From: Synergistaceae bacterium
Lineage (GTDB): Bacteria; Synergistota; Synergistia; Synergistales; Synergistaceae
DNA length: 35,539 bases
Assembly: GCA_031273805.1 (NCBI GenBank)
Contig: JAISRE010000046.1
Span: 1-35,539, forward strand
Direction of reading: 5' to 3'
Shown here one piece after another: positions 26,953 through 34,133 of this stretch. Both the position numbers and the translations under genes were made by a program. Below the pieces are notes generated by a model, which saw nothing but the letters and a program-made list of their open reading frames with translations, was not told the origin of the DNA and did no database searches. The stretch's first letter is position 1; the number at the start of each line of letters is the position of its first letter.

Positions 26953-28031
26953 TTTCGTTTCACCTCCCTTAAAAGTCCCTCGATCTCCGCAATAGTTGTC
27001 TGATGGACGAATGCCTCGCCGATACGCCGCAAAAGCACCATTTGAACCGCGCCGCCGAGACTCTTTTTGTCGCTCGCCAGCATGGGCGGGAGTCCGAAGA
27101 TATCTCCCGGGTATCTGGTCTCGAGCCCACAGTGCGCAAGTGTGTTTTGCAGCTCATCGGTTACCCCGGACTCCGTGGCCCCCATGACCTCCCCAATAGC
27201 GGAAGCCAGCGCCATGCCGAACGCAACGGCCTCTCCGTGGCGATACGCGTCGAAGCCGGTCTGTTTCTCGATAGCGTGGCCCAGCGTGTGCCCAAAGTTG
27301 AGGATCATGCGCTCTCCGAAGTCAAGCTCGTCCCGCTCCACAATATCACTCTTGATGCTGCAGCACTCGTGGATGATCTCCGAGAGATCGGGCTCACTGG
27401 ATGATGACAAACTATTGAACAGAGACATCGAACGAATCGCCCCATACTTGACAACCTCAGCCATACCGCATCTAACCTCGCGCGCCGGGAGAGTCCGGAG
27501 CGTTGACGGGTCGATGACGACCAGCTTTGGCTGATAGAAAGCGCCTGCGAGATTTTTCCCCTGCGGAAGGTTAATGCCTGTTTTTCCGCCGACGCTGGAG
27601 TCCACCTGAGCGAGAAGCGTCGTCGGGATCTGAACGAAGCGGACTCCTCTCATCCACGTTGCCGCAGTGAACCCGCACAGATCTCCGATGACTCCGCCGC
27701 CGAATGCCGCAACCAGGCCAGAACGAGTGAGCTTCATCCGCGCAAAGGATTCGTAAAGGTTCTCCAGTCCCCGCATCGACTTATTGCCCTCGCCCTCTGG
27801 CAGCACGATAGGCTGAAAGTCAATGCGCGCGCGATCCATAGATCTGCTCAAGCTGTCTCCGTGATACCTCCAGACATTTTCATCCGTCACGACTGAAACC
27901 GCTTCATTCCCGCTCCAGAGCGGCTTCAGCAGATCTCCCGCGACATCCAGCATATTGTTCCCTATGACTATGTCGTATCCGTTGTCCTTCAATTTCACGG
28001 TGAGCTTATGTGAGCATTCGAGAGGATTCAC
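26940..28031 (-). CDS. aroB: 3-dehydroquinate synthase
   Basis: A 363-residue NAD- and zinc-dependent cyclase (step 2, DAHP to 3-dehydroquinate). Motifs: LPEGEGNKS, AFGGGVIGDLCGFTAATWMRG (split by the usual loop), PTTLLAQVDSSVGGKTGIN, the zinc ligands in GMAEVVKYG, NFGHTLGHAIE and YRHGEAVAFGM. It starts with GTG at 28031, overlapping the tyrA stop by four bases (GTGA), with GAGGGAG about 13 nt upstream; this suggests coupling by re-initiation. Confidence 0.96.
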   Translation of the reverse strand: MNPLECSHKLTVKLKDNGYDIVIGNNMLDVAGDLLKPLWSGNEAVSVVTDENVWRYHGDSLSRSMDRARIDFQPIVLPEGEGNKSMRGLENLYESFARMKLTRSGLVAAFGGGVIGDLCGFTAATWMRGVRFVQIPTTLLAQVDSSVGGKTGINLPQGKNLAGAFYQPKLVVIDPSTLRTLPAREVRCGMAEVVKYGAIRSMSLFNSLSSSSEPDLSEIIHECCSIKSDIVERDELDFGERMILNFGHTLGHAIEKQTGFDAYRHGEAVAFGMALASAIGEVMGATESGVTDELQNTLAHCGLETRYPGDIFGLPPMLASDKKSLGGAVQMVLLRRIGEAFVHQTTIAEIEGLLREVKRKWRI

Positions 28032-28873
28032 CTCGTCAACATCTCCCTCTTGTTCCGTCCGGCCCTGTCGAGTATGGAGAACAGCTCCGTCTCGTCCCCC
28101 GATTCCAAGGCGCCGCGCACGCGGCTCAGGTCATTTATGTAGCAATCAAGGCGCTTTAAGGTGTGGGCTTTATTGTCCATCAAAAGCTCCGTCCACGCGC
28201 CCGCGTTGATATCCGCGATGCGTGTGCAGTCCCGAAACGCGCCGGCCGTGAATGCACCGGTCATGCCCGTGTGGAAATCCATGCAAAGCCCTGCGGAGGC
28301 AATATGCATCAGGTCGCTGGTGTAGGCGATGATTGCGTCGTGTTCGTCCGGCGGCGTTACCGCGATTCGAGTCGCCCCTATATAATCGGCCATCTCCCTC
28401 ATGAGCGATACGCTCTCCTGTTTGCTTCCCGGCAGAGGCGTAATTATCAGCCCCGAGTTTCTGTATATCGCGGGGTCCGCATTGTCAAAACCGTCGCGCT
28501 CACGGCCCGCCATCGGGTGAATGCCGACGTAGTCGACGCCGTCAGGCAGCAGCCCGTCGATCTTCGCGTATAGTCCGCTCTTCACGCCGCAGATATCGCT
28601 CACAACCGCTCCGAGGCGAAAGAAGCCCGCATTTTCCGCGATTATCCCCGGTATGTTGTGGGCGTATACGCAAAAAATAACCAGGTCCGAGCCCTCGATA
28701 GCACACCGCGCGACCGTCGAAGCCGATTCCACCAGCCCCGACTGCTCCGCCCTCCGGCACACATCCTCCAAAATATCGACTCCCACTATCCTGGCGCCGC
28801 GAAATCCGTTCAGCGCTCCGGCAAGTGAAGCCCCCATCAAACCAAGTCCGATAATACATATCCTGCAGCTCAT
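28028..28873 (-). CDS. tyrA: prephenate dehydrogenase
   Basis: A 281-residue NAD(P)-dependent enzyme converting prephenate to 4-hydroxyphenylpyruvate on the Tyr branch. The Rossmann loop is IIGLGLMGASLAGAL (7-21), followed by GVD at the end of strand 2 and VSDICGVKSG. The substrate-site HPMAGRERDGFDNAD segment follows, and the C-terminal helical dimer domain has PDEHDAIIAYTSDLMHIAS. No ACT or chorismate mutase domain is attached. ATG 28873 is chosen because GGAGG lies 5 nt upstream; a TTG at 28900 would fall in the terminator. First structural gene of the operon, directly after the attenuator. Confidence 0.94.
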   Translation of the reverse strand: MSCRICIIGLGLMGASLAGALNGFRGARIVGVDILEDVCRRAEQSGLVESASTVARCAIEGSDLVIFCVYAHNIPGIIAENAGFFRLGAVVSDICGVKSGLYAKIDGLLPDGVDYVGIHPMAGRERDGFDNADPAIYRNSGLIITPLPGSKQESVSLMREMADYIGATRIAVTPPDEHDAIIAYTSDLMHIASAGLCMDFHTGMTGAFTAGAFRDCTRIADINAGAWTELLMDNKAHTLKRLDCYINDLSRVRGALESGDETELFSILDRAGRNKREMLTR

Positions 28874-28898
28874 CTCATCCTCCAGACTCACAGACAAC

Positions 28899-28932
28899 AA
28901 AAAGCCGGGGTCCGCAGTTCGGATCCCGGCTT
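28899..28932 (-). terminator. attenuator terminator before tyrA
   Basis: On the minus strand, AAGCCGGGATCC (28932-28921), a 7-nt loop, then GGACCCCGGCTTTTT (28913-28899). The 11-bp stem has one A-C mismatch and is followed by a five-T tract. It lies inside the transcribed leader, 26 bp before the tyrA ATG, so it ends transcription before any enzyme gene. Confidence 0.85.
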
Positions 28933-29069
28933 CACATGCTGAATTGCGCTTAGTCGTACTTTTTATTTACGTTACATCACGACAAGCACAAATCCCAGGC
29001 AAAGCGGGATCCGTGCGGGTAAAGGAGAACATCGCGATATAAGAGTACTGCAGCCTATGATCTTTTGCC
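28921..29069 (-). promoter_or_regulatory. attenuator alternative-pairing segments (Phe/Tyr leader)
   Basis: Three segments can pair in exclusive ways. Segment 1, 29069-29059 (GGCAAAAGATC), pairs with segment 2, 29012-28998 (GGATCCCGCTTTGCC), through GGCAAA/TTTGCC and GATC/GATC. Segment 2 also pairs with segment 3, 28932-28921 (AAGCCGGGATCC), through GGATCCCG/CGGGATCC plus CTT/AAG. Segment 3 otherwise forms the terminator. A ribosome stalled at the Tyr or Phe codons would mask segment 1 and free segment 2 as antiterminator. Confidence 0.7.
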
Positions 29070-29083
29070 GTATAACTCTTCAT
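28967..29083 (-). CDS. Tyr/Phe-rich leader peptide of the aromatic operon
   Basis: A 38-codon reading frame upstream of tyrA, with a strong Shine-Dalgarno (AAAGGAGG) about 10 nt before its ATG. It starts MKSYTAKDHRLQYSYIAMF and contains Tyr at 4, 13 and 15 and Phe at 19 and 21, so YSYIAMFSF packs four Tyr/Phe codons into nine. These are the products of the operon. The codons lie just before the antiterminator segment and the stop lies 34 nt before the terminator, the layout of phe and trp leader peptides. It has no role as a protein. Confidence 0.75.
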   Translation of the reverse strand: MKSYTAKDHRLQYSYIAMFSFTRTDPALPGICACRDVT

Positions 29084-29128
29084 ATCCCTGTGCCTCCTTT
29101 GTCGTAGTTTTTTATCGCTCTCACATAA

Positions 29129-29180
29129 TGTAAGCTTACACGATGCATGAATTTATAAACCAGAAAATCTTATTTGTCAA
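29129..29180 (-). promoter_or_regulatory. promoter of the aromatic operon with a palindromic possible operator
   Basis: Minus strand: TTGACA (29180-29175), a 17-nt spacer, then TATAAA (29157-29152), an almost consensus sigma-70 promoter. Transcription would start near 29145. Overlapping the start region is a perfect 12-bp palindrome, TGTAAGCTTACA (29140-29129), a possible repressor site. The transcript would carry the leader peptide and attenuator and then the eight genes. Confidence 0.75.
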
Positions 29181-29468
29181 GCTCCAGCGCGGTGATTGTC
29201 GCTAACCAGTGATATATTGCCCGCGCGCTTGATTTTTGTATATTACGGTGTTATTCTGTAAATTATAAAGATTGCACATGTATGTTAATTTTGCGCGATA
29301 TGTCAGAAAATTGTAATATTTTCTGCTCAGCATGCTTACGGGAAGTGGGGGGTGGATAGTTTTTGACAGTGATCTGTGGAGAACAGAGCGTGGTGTGACG
29401 GAATGCGGTATCTGGATTTGTCTGTAATTTGAGGATGCAAGTGAATACTTGACAGGGAGGCGTATTGC
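29181..29468. other. intergenic region upstream of ggt
   Basis: About 290 bp without a gene. A candidate plus-strand promoter is TTGATT (29229-29234), a 17-nt spacer and TATTCT (29252-29257), about 210 bp before ggt. Another TTGACA near 29363 has no clear -10. Confidence 0.35.
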
Positions 29469-31385
29469 ATGATGAGAAAATCGGTCAGTCAATTATGTAC
29501 AATAACAGCGCTCATAATTGCTTTAACAGTCATTCCGGCTATAGGCGCCCATGCGGCGGCCAGTAAGCCCGTTATCGGCGGCGAGAACGGGCTTGTGGTA
29601 TCGACGCACTGGATAGCCGACGCGGTGGGGCAGAAGATACTCGATGACGGCGGCAACGCCATTGACGCTGCGGCTGCGGTTGGTTACGCGCTGGCTGTGG
29701 TTCACCCGACGGCTGGAAACATAGGCGGAGGCGGTTTTGCGGTCATACATCTGGCGAACGGAGAGACCAAGACGCTGGACTTCCGCGAGATGGCTCCTGC
29801 GGCGGCTTACAGAGAGATGTACTTGAGCACGGACGTAACTCAGCCGCGCAAGTTTTATTTCAAGGACGGCACTGAGATGGGCAATGAAAGCCTGTTCAGC
29901 TACAAGGCGGCGGGGGTTCCCGGCTCGGTGGCGGGCTTCAACGAGATGATATCCGAGCACGGCACAAAGTCTCTGGCGGAGATCATCGGACCATCCATCA
30001 AGCTGGCTCGGGAAGGCTTCAAACTTACTGCCGGCGGAGCGTCCTCGCTTAACGGCAGCGCGAGATACTTCAACGAGTTCGACGGCTCAAAGAAATACTT
30101 CACCAAGGCCGACGGAACTCCGTTCGAGACAGGAGAGCTGTTTGTGCAGTCGGACCTCGCGGATACTCTTCAGCGCATTGTGGACAACGGAACAGACGGA
30201 TTCTACAAGGGCAGGACTGCGGAGCTGATCGTGGAGGATATGCCCAAGTACAACGGCATCATGACCCTTCAGGATCTGGCTGACTACAGGGCTGTCTGGC
30301 GCGACCCTGCGCAGGGAACATATCGCGGATACAAAATATTCTCCATGTCGCCTCCAAGTTCAGGCGGCACCCACATAGTGCAGATACTCAACACAATGGA
30401 GAACGCCGATATCGGTTCTCTGGGGTTTGCCGCTGCGGCTACGGTTCACATCATGGTCGAGGCGATGCGTTACGCTTATGCCGATCGCTCGGAGTACATG
30501 GGCGACCCGGACTACGTGGATGTCCCGGTGGCACAGTTGACCGACAAGGATTACGCGAAGTCCATTTATGACGAGATAATCTCCTACGACAACGCGCATG
30601 GCGGACCGCGCGCGAGGCCCAGCAGCGAGATCAATCCGGGGCTCGGCCCGATTCACGAGGGCGAGGAGACGACCCACTATTCGGTGATAGACAAATGGGG
30701 CAACGCGGTCGGCGTAACCTACACCATCAACATGGGCTATGGCTGCAAGGTGGCGGTTGACGGAGCGGGCTTCTTCATGAACAACGAGATGGACGACTTC
30801 ATGAGCGTTCCTGGAGTTCCGAACGGCTTTGGGCTGATTCAGGGCGAGGCCAATAACATACAGCCCGGCAAACGTCCGCTGTCGTCGATGTCTCCCACCA
30901 TTGTTCTGAACCCCGACGACAGCATTTACATGGTGGTGGGCAGCCCCGGCGGTTCAACCATCATCACCACTGTTCTTCAGATAATATCCGACGTCATCGA
31001 TCACAGCATGACCATCAGCGAAGCTGCGGCCGCGCCGCGTATTCACCATCAATGGTATCCTGAAAGGGTCACTTACGAGAAGAACGGCCTCACGAATGAC
31101 ACGATCAGGATCCTGTCCGATGACATGGGTTATCAGCTCGCCTTGACCACCCAGGGCGACGTAGACGCCATTCTGGTCGACCCGGAAAGCGGCGTGATCT
31201 ACGGCGCGCATGATCCAAGGACGTACGACGTTCCTCCGGCGGAGGATATCGATCTCGACCCGGGCACAGACGACGGCGGCGGCGGTTCAGGCGGCAGCTG
31301 TGACGCGGGCCAGGTCGGGTTGGCGGCGCTTGCCCTTGCGGGCTTCGTAGGCTTCGCTGCCGCCAGGAAGCTGGGGAAGCGCTGA
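29469..31385 (+). CDS. ggt: gamma-glutamyltranspeptidase with Synergist-CTERM-like tail
   Basis: A 638-residue exported Ntn-hydrolase that transfers or hydrolyses gamma-glutamyl groups (glutathione, glutamine). A signal peptide (about 1-30, ending AIGAHAA) is followed by the large subunit. The nucleophile is Thr401 in EETTHYSVIDK, where the proenzyme cuts itself. Substrate motifs include DFREMAP, PLSSMSPTIVL and the oxyanion GSPGGS. After about residue 595, the chain has an Asp-rich spacer, GGGGSGGSCDAG, a hydrophobic stretch and a basic end (AARKLGKR). This looks like the Synergist-CTERM sorting signal and is not part of ordinary Ggt. AGGGAGG lies 8 nt before the ATG. Probably cell-surface or envelope anchored. 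Confidence 0.95.
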   Translation: MMRKSVSQLCTITALIIALTVIPAIGAHAAASKPVIGGENGLVVSTHWIADAVGQKILDDGGNAIDAAAAVGYALAVVHPTAGNIGGGGFAVIHLANGETKTLDFREMAPAAAYREMYLSTDVTQPRKFYFKDGTEMGNESLFSYKAAGVPGSVAGFNEMISEHGTKSLAEIIGPSIKLAREGFKLTAGGASSLNGSARYFNEFDGSKKYFTKADGTPFETGELFVQSDLADTLQRIVDNGTDGFYKGRTAELIVEDMPKYNGIMTLQDLADYRAVWRDPAQGTYRGYKIFSMSPPSSGGTHIVQILNTMENADIGSLGFAAAATVHIMVEAMRYAYADRSEYMGDPDYVDVPVAQLTDKDYAKSIYDEIISYDNAHGGPRARPSSEINPGLGPIHEGEETTHYSVIDKWGNAVGVTYTINMGYGCKVAVDGAGFFMNNEMDDFMSVPGVPNGFGLIQGEANNIQPGKRPLSSMSPTIVLNPDDSIYMVVGSPGGSTIITTVLQIISDVIDHSMTISEAAAAPRIHHQWYPERVTYEKNGLTNDTIRILSDDMGYQLALTTQGDVDAILVDPESGVIYGAHDPRTYDVPPAEDIDLDPGTDDGGGGSGGSCDAGQVGLAALALAGFVGFAAARKLGKR

Positions 31386-31426
31386 TTTAGATAACATACT
31401 GCCGCAATTAGTGTTCTTTAATGTAC

Positions 31427-31454
31427 GTACAGGGCATGTAAATATGCCCTGTAC
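31427..31454 (+). terminator. hairpin between ggt and the hemerythrin gene
   Basis: A perfect 11-bp stem, GTACAGGGCAT (31427-31437) with ATGCCCTGTAC (31444-31454), 6-nt loop. No T tract follows. It lies 42 bp past ggt and 23 bp before the hemerythrin ATG, so it could end ggt transcripts or act in the next leader. Confidence 0.45.
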
Positions 31455-31476
31455 GCGATAATGGGAGATGGATAGT

Positions 31477-31893
31477 ATGGGATATGAATGGGATCCAAGC
31501 CTGGAGACCGGGCATGAGACGATTGACAGCCAACATAAGCAGTTGATAGTGGCCGTAAACAACATTTTTGACGCTTGCTGCCGCGGCGACGGGGATGTCG
31601 AGATCATCAACACCCTGGATTTTCTGAACGCCTACATCGTTAAACATTTTTCCGACGAGGAGAACATCATGCTCGAGTACAGCTACCCCGATTATGAATA
31701 TCACAGACGTTATCATGAGATGTTTAAAGTCGATGTCCGTAATATGACGAAAAAACTGAAGCAGGAAGGCGCCAACGAGCTGCTTGTGGAGGAGGTTCTT
31801 CACAGCATTACCGACTGGCTGCTCAACCACATCAAGGGAGACGATTTCAGGCTAGCCACCTATATATTAGCAGTGGCCGTCAATAAAAAATAG
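31477..31893 (+). CDS. bacteriohemerythrin
   Basis: A 138-residue soluble four-helix protein with an oxygen-binding di-iron site. All ligands are present: His20 (IDSQH), His57 and Glu61 (HFSDEE), His76 and His80 (HRRYH), and His118 and Asp123 (HIKGDD). The N-terminal W...TGHETID motif is also typical. In anaerobes such proteins bind, carry or remove oxygen. The start at ATG 31477 is preferred over ATG 31468, because GGGAG lies 9 nt before the former and abuts the latter. Confidence 0.92.
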   Translation: MGYEWDPSLETGHETIDSQHKQLIVAVNNIFDACCRGDGDVEIINTLDFLNAYIVKHFSDEENIMLEYSYPDYEYHRRYHEMFKVDVRNMTKKLKQEGANELLVEEVLHSITDWLLNHIKGDDFRLATYILAVAVNKK

Positions 31894-31918
31894 TATGCCT
31901 CCACTGTCAGTCTTCGCG

Positions 31919-31969
31919 CGCCCCATTCTGTCGTCCTCCTGTCAAGCCGGAGGACGACAGAATGGGGCG
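31919..31969. repeat. REP-like perfect 21-bp inverted repeat between convergent genes
   Basis: Arms 31919-31939 and 31949-31969 are exact reverse complements around tgtcaagcc. The core (gtcgtcctcc...ggaggacgac) is the same palindrome family as at 20499-20590. It lies between the convergent hemerythrin and rpn genes and could end both transcripts. The right arm recurs at 33111-33131. Confidence 0.9.
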
Positions 31970-32117
31970 ATTCAGACATGGTTGATAGGTCGGTCAGTTC
32001 ATGAGTTCCCGAATCTTATCCAGCGGCAAGCTGGCGCTCTCCGCGATGATGTCCGGCGACACGCCGCACTTCAGCAGGTTGCGGGCTACTTCGAGCTTGC
32101 CTTTTTCCATGCCGCGC
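31941..32117. repeat. shared 3' segment of the rpn pair, copy 1
   Basis: From tcaagccggaggacgacag through the C-terminal coding end, this segment matches 33103-33315 with three substitutions, apart from a 36-bp insertion in the other copy. Beyond 32117 the two genes diverge sharply. Confidence 0.85.
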
Positions 32118-32164
32118 TGTTCGATCTCAGCCGCCGAGTCCCTCAAAATCAACGGTATATACAT
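31994..32164 (-). CDS. putative intragenic small protein (RpnS-like) of paralogue 1
   Basis: In the 3' part of the rpn gene, GAGGAGG is followed by an in-frame ATG at 32164, 8 nt after GGAGG. It would yield 56 residues (MYIPLILRDSAAEIEQRG and the conserved tail). The full-length gene uses a weak TTG start, so the small product may be made in excess. The same site exists in the other two rpn genes. Confidence 0.5.
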   Translation of the reverse strand: MYIPLILRDSAAEIEQRGMEKGKLEVARNLLKCGVSPDIIAESASLPLDKIRELMN

Positions 32165-32944
32165 GGCATTTCCCTCCTCGCTCTGTTGTTCCAAAAATTC
32201 TTTGAATTGCCTTATAAGCCCTTTGTCTTTCATATTTATAATGCGCTCGGTAAATAGAAGCAAATCGCGCTTGTCATTCAAGCTCCATCCGCGTTCATCC
32301 AGAAGCTCTACCGCCTTGCGGAGAAAGTTGAATTTTTGGAGTTCTTCTTTCGCTTGCAACGCGAATTTTGCTGCATAGAGGACTATATCTATCGGATTTT
32401 CGCTCGAAGTCAGCTCATCGTCGTCCAACTCCGATAGCACGAGATTATTGTATTTGTAGGTGATCTCCGTGCCATAGCGGGAGCGAGAATAATAAGCGGT
32501 TTCTTCGGTCGGACGTTTGTCGGTGATGACCGCTAAAGCCGCCGGCTCCCTGCGATAATGTCCATATATAAGACACCTGTAATGATTCATGCGCTCGCAA
32601 AGATTCCCGCCACCGCGTCCTTGAAACTCCAGGTGAAGGATAATTCGCTCGACGGAACCATCCTTCAGCGGAACCTCCATAAGAAGGTCCGCGAAATGCG
32701 GGCTCGTGTGTATTTCAGGGTCCGCCGTGTTCAGTATGTCAATGAACTCCTTATCGAGCGGACGCGGCTCATGTTTTCTGTCGGCGTCCTCGTAAAGCTC
32801 GGGAATGGCTCTCAGGAGAAGAGAATAGAAAAAACGATCTACAAGCCCCTTCCATAATCCATCGTTATCGAAACGTTCTGTCTTTTTTTCATCGCCAATG
32901 ATATCGGCGTCTTGTGTATCACAGTTTACCTTGTCCGTCTCCAA
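31994..32944 (-). CDS. Rpn family PD-(D/E)XK nuclease (paralogue 1 of a neighbouring pair)
   Basis: A 316-residue Rpn-family protein. The nuclease core is FADLLMEVPLKDG, then ILHLEFQGRGGGN and ERMNHYRCLIYGHYRRE, followed by ALAVITDKRP. The helical C-terminus ends KGKLEVARNLLKCGVSPDII and on to KIRELMN. It starts with TTG (32944) with GAGGTG about 8 nt upstream. It is homologous along its length to the gene at 33156-34133, and its last 40 codons plus 50 bp of downstream DNA are nearly identical to that gene. A strong internal start lies at 32164. Possible roles are recombination-linked nuclease or antiphage toxin; not decided by sequence. Confidence 0.85.
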   Translation of the reverse strand: METDKVNCDTQDADIIGDEKKTERFDNDGLWKGLVDRFFYSLLLRAIPELYEDADRKHEPRPLDKEFIDILNTADPEIHTSPHFADLLMEVPLKDGSVERIILHLEFQGRGGGNLCERMNHYRCLIYGHYRREPAALAVITDKRPTEETAYYSRSRYGTEITYKYNNLVLSELDDDELTSSENPIDIVLYAAKFALQAKEELQKFNFLRKAVELLDERGWSLNDKRDLLLFTERIINMKDKGLIRQFKEFLEQQSEEGNAMYIPLILRDSAAEIEQRGMEKGKLEVARNLLKCGVSPDIIAESASLPLDKIRELMN

Positions 32945-33102
32945 TGCGTGTCACCTCTTTGCGAAACGATTATACTTTATTTTGACGGCGCCTGTGAAGC
33001 CTCAGAGCACTCGTTCCGCATTGCGTGTGAATGCTGTTTTTTCTCTGCCACCCTCCATGTTCCCCGGTGAAGACCATGTGGTCCTGTGTGAAGCGGTGAG
33101 AT

Positions 33103-33315
33103 GTCAAGCCGGAGGACGACAGAATGGGGCGATTCAGACATGGTTGATAGGTCGGTCAGTTCATGAGTTCCCGAATCTTCTCCAGCGGCAAGCTGGCGCT
33201 CTCCGCTATGATGTCCGGCGACACGCCGCACTTCAGCAGGTTGCGGGCTACTTCGAGCTTGCCTTCGAGTTTGCCTTCGAGTTTGCCTTCGAGCTTGCCT
33301 TTTTCCATTCCGCGC
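33103..33315. repeat. shared 3' segment of the rpn pair, copy 2
   Basis: Match of 31941-32117 with the same order and orientation. It differs by three substitutions and by three extra 12-bp units at 33264-33299. It carries only the right half of the REP-like hairpin; the left half is missing upstream of 33103. Confidence 0.85.
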
Positions 33316-33362
33316 CTTTCAATTTCCGCAGCCTCTTCTCTTTCGCCCATGCGTATATACAC
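33156..33362 (-). CDS. putative intragenic small protein (RpnS-like) of paralogue 2
   Basis: GGAGG followed after exactly 8 nt by an in-frame GTG at 33362, the codon aligned with the internal ATG of paralogue 1 (VYIRM versus MYIPL). The product would be 68 residues and include the expanded EGKL repeats. An in-frame ATG at 33350 is an alternative start. Confidence 0.45.
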   Translation of the reverse strand: MYIRMGEREEAAEIERRGMEKGKLEGKLEGKLEGKLEVARNLLKCGVSPDIIAESASLPLEKIRELMN

Positions 33363-34133
33363 AATTTTCCCCTCCCTGCTCAGCTGTTCTCTGTATTCCA
33401 CGTATTGTTTTTCCAAATTTTTGTCTTTCAGGTGCAAAATCCGCTCTATGAAAAGAAGCAAATCTCGTTTATCGTCCCGGTTCCATCCGCGTTCGCCGAG
33501 AAGTTCGAGCGATTTGCGAAGGTAATTGTATTTCTGGAGTTCCTTTTTACTCCTCGCCGCGCATTTAGCCGCGTAAAGAACGAGGTCTATCGGATTTTCG
33601 CTTGAAGCCAGCTCGTCGTCGTCCAACTTCGACAACGTGAGATTATTATACTTGTATACCACCTCGGTGCCATAGATTTTGTTCGAATAATATGACGGTT
33701 CCTTTTTTGGCCGCTTGTCCGTGACGATCGCCAGGGCGACAGGTTCCCGCCTGTAGTGCCCGTAAATAAGACAGCGATAATGGTTCATCCTCTCCGCCAG
33801 ATCGCTGCCGCGCCCCTGCGCCTCGCAGTGCAGCAGGACCCACTTCGCCGCCCCATCCTTCAAAGGAACCTCCAGCACGAAGTCGGCGAAGTGAGGATTG
33901 GCGCGTATTGTTGGGTCGCCGGTGTTAAGTATGTCAGTGAACTCTTTATCGAGGAAGCGCGGTTTGGTCTCGATATCGGCGTCCCCGTAAAGATCAGGCA
34001 GGGCTCTCAAAAACAGCGGATAGAAAAATTTGTCGAGCAAATCCTTCCAGAAACCGTCGTTGTCGAAGTGGTATGCATCTTTCGCGCCGCCGGGAATATT
34101 GATGTTTTCATGGTTTATCTTGTCAGTTCGCAA
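33156..34133 (-). CDS. Rpn family PD-(D/E)XK nuclease (paralogue 2) with tandem EGKL repeats
   Basis: A 325-residue Rpn-family protein homologous to its neighbour at 31994-32944. Core: FADFVLEVPLKDG, LLHCEAQGRGSD (Glu and Gln kept), ERMNHYRCLIYGHYRRE and ALAIVTDKRP. Near the C-terminus, KLEGKLEGKLEGKLEVARNL holds four copies of a four-residue unit where the neighbour has one. The start is TTG at 34133 with GGGGTG upstream, as in the neighbour. An internal GTG at 33362 follows GGGAGGGG with 8-nt spacing. It is probably an older duplication whose 3' end was later made alike by conversion. Confidence 0.85.
   Translation of the reverse strand: MRTDKINHENINIPGGAKDAYHFDNDGFWKDLLDKFFYPLFLRALPDLYGDADIETKPRFLDKEFTDILNTGDPTIRANPHFADFVLEVPLKDGAAKWVLLHCEAQGRGSDLAERMNHYRCLIYGHYRREPVALAIVTDKRPKKEPSYYSNKIYGTEVVYKYNNLTLSKLDDDELASSENPIDLVLYAAKCAARSKKELQKYNYLRKSLELLGERGWNRDDKRDLLLFIERILHLKDKNLEKQYVEYREQLSREGKIVYIRMGEREEAAEIERRGMEKGKLEGKLEGKLEGKLEVARNLLKCGVSPDIIAESASLPLEKIRELMN
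33252..33299 (+). repeat. four tandem 12-bp units in the rpn coding region
   Basis: Four units of ttcgag(c/t)ttgcc in tandem, encoding EGKL on the minus strand. The paralogue has one unit at the same place. Changes of 12 bp keep the frame. Confidence 0.9.

Noticed and set aside
28653-29042. A plus-strand frame of 129 codons across the tyrA start and leader
   Set aside because: It is antisense to tyrA, the terminator and the leader peptide, and its sequence resembles nothing.
28873-29145. T-box or amino-acid riboswitch for the aromatic operon
   Set aside because: No AGGGTGGNACCGCG-type T-box sequence is present; the leader peptide and alternative hairpins explain the region better.
31919-33315. 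CRISPR array from the repeated palindromes
   Set aside because: There are only two copies over 1 kb apart, with genes between and no regular spacers.
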